From positions 168,757 through 226,611 of the forward strand of contig CAMPET010000078.1 in NCBI GenBank assembly GCA_946803715.1: 57,855 bases of DNA, given 5' to 3'. Of the stretch, positions 57,722-57,855 are shown piece by piece. The first letter of the stretch is position 1. Each line of letters starts with the position of its first letter. The position numbers were made by a program, and so were the translations under genes. The notes beneath the pieces were generated by a model. That model did not search any database, had not been told where the DNA came from, and saw only the letters and a list, made by a program, of their open reading frames with translations. The stretch is from Beroe ovata (lineage: Eukaryota > Ctenophora > Nuda > Beroida > Beroidae).

Positions 57722-57855
57722 GATCTACTGCCTACTACACAGTATCTACTGCCTACTACACAGTATCTACTGCCTACTACACAGTATCTACTGCCTACTA
57801 CACAGTATATACTGCCTACTACACAGTATATACTGCCTACTACACAGTATCTACT
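57722..57855. repeat. 21-bp tandem repeat at window end
   Basis: About six copies of a 21-bp unit CTACTGCCTACTACACAGTAT, with occasional C/A change, directly after the LHFPL-like stop codon and running off the window. Confidence 0.95.

Noticed and set aside
1-57855. tRNA, rRNA or snRNA genes
   Set aside because: None recognised by eye on either strand; a covariance-model scan would be needed to be sure.

Overview
The window looks like nuclear DNA of an animal, most plausibly an early-branching one such as a sponge. It holds eleven recognisable multi-domain animal genes, packed closely, with small phase-consistent GT-AG introns and many short interspersed repeats. The animal assignment is firm because of the TMEM237, LHFPL, NSD, RANBP9/10 and BPI/LBP families. 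'Sponge' is only my inference from compactness and repeat style.

Layout. 1-4366 (-): a BPI/LBP lipid-binding secreted protein, running off the left edge, with a decayed MULE transposase in one intron. 5005-7029 (-): a seven-exon kynurenine-aminotransferase-like gene with one in-frame stop. 7030-8925: a repeat-rich divergent spacer. 8926-9683 (+): SDHAF2. 9440-12168: a 662-bp block present twice around a 1.4-kb insert that carries a large inverted repeat. 12174-13851 (+): TMEM237. 14705-18905 (+): CPSF3, complete in ten exons. 19231-26279 (+): an NSD-type histone methyltransferase, complete in fourteen exons, with a ~104-bp minisatellite in one intron. 26280-29162: AT-rich spacer with several repeats. 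29163-30998 (+): WDR1/AIP1, with no intron in its coding region. 31893-38455 (+): a GOLD-domain protein. 38456-41000: repeats. 41001-42744 (+): AUH-like enoyl-CoA hydratase. 43121-44783 (+): ADP-ribosylglycohydrolase. 45544-49178 (+): RANBP9/10, whose last two exons occur again at 49831-50311. 52072-57698 (+): an LHFPL-like tetraspan gene. A small secreted cysteine-rich gene of no family I recognise (54589-55821) lies antisense in its large third intron.

The genes do not form one pathway. They are mostly independent housekeeping functions: mRNA 3'-end cleavage, chromatin, actin turnover, mitochondrial metabolism, ciliary transition zone and ubiquitin ligase. The accessory interest lies in the nested antisense gene, a cluster of seven CACGTG sites upstream of the LHFPL-like gene, the inverted repeat with protein-like arms at 10103-11002, the hairpin-forming repeats, and the stop codon in the aminotransferase.

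Assembly caution: three sequence duplications coincide exactly with single-N junctions (10102/11506, 49323, 51073). They may be unmerged haplotypes rather than real duplications. Longer N runs (33236-33323, 46846-46898) sit in TG/CA microsatellites. Exon boundaries were read by eye from splice consensus, reading phase and remembered family similarity; no search was run.
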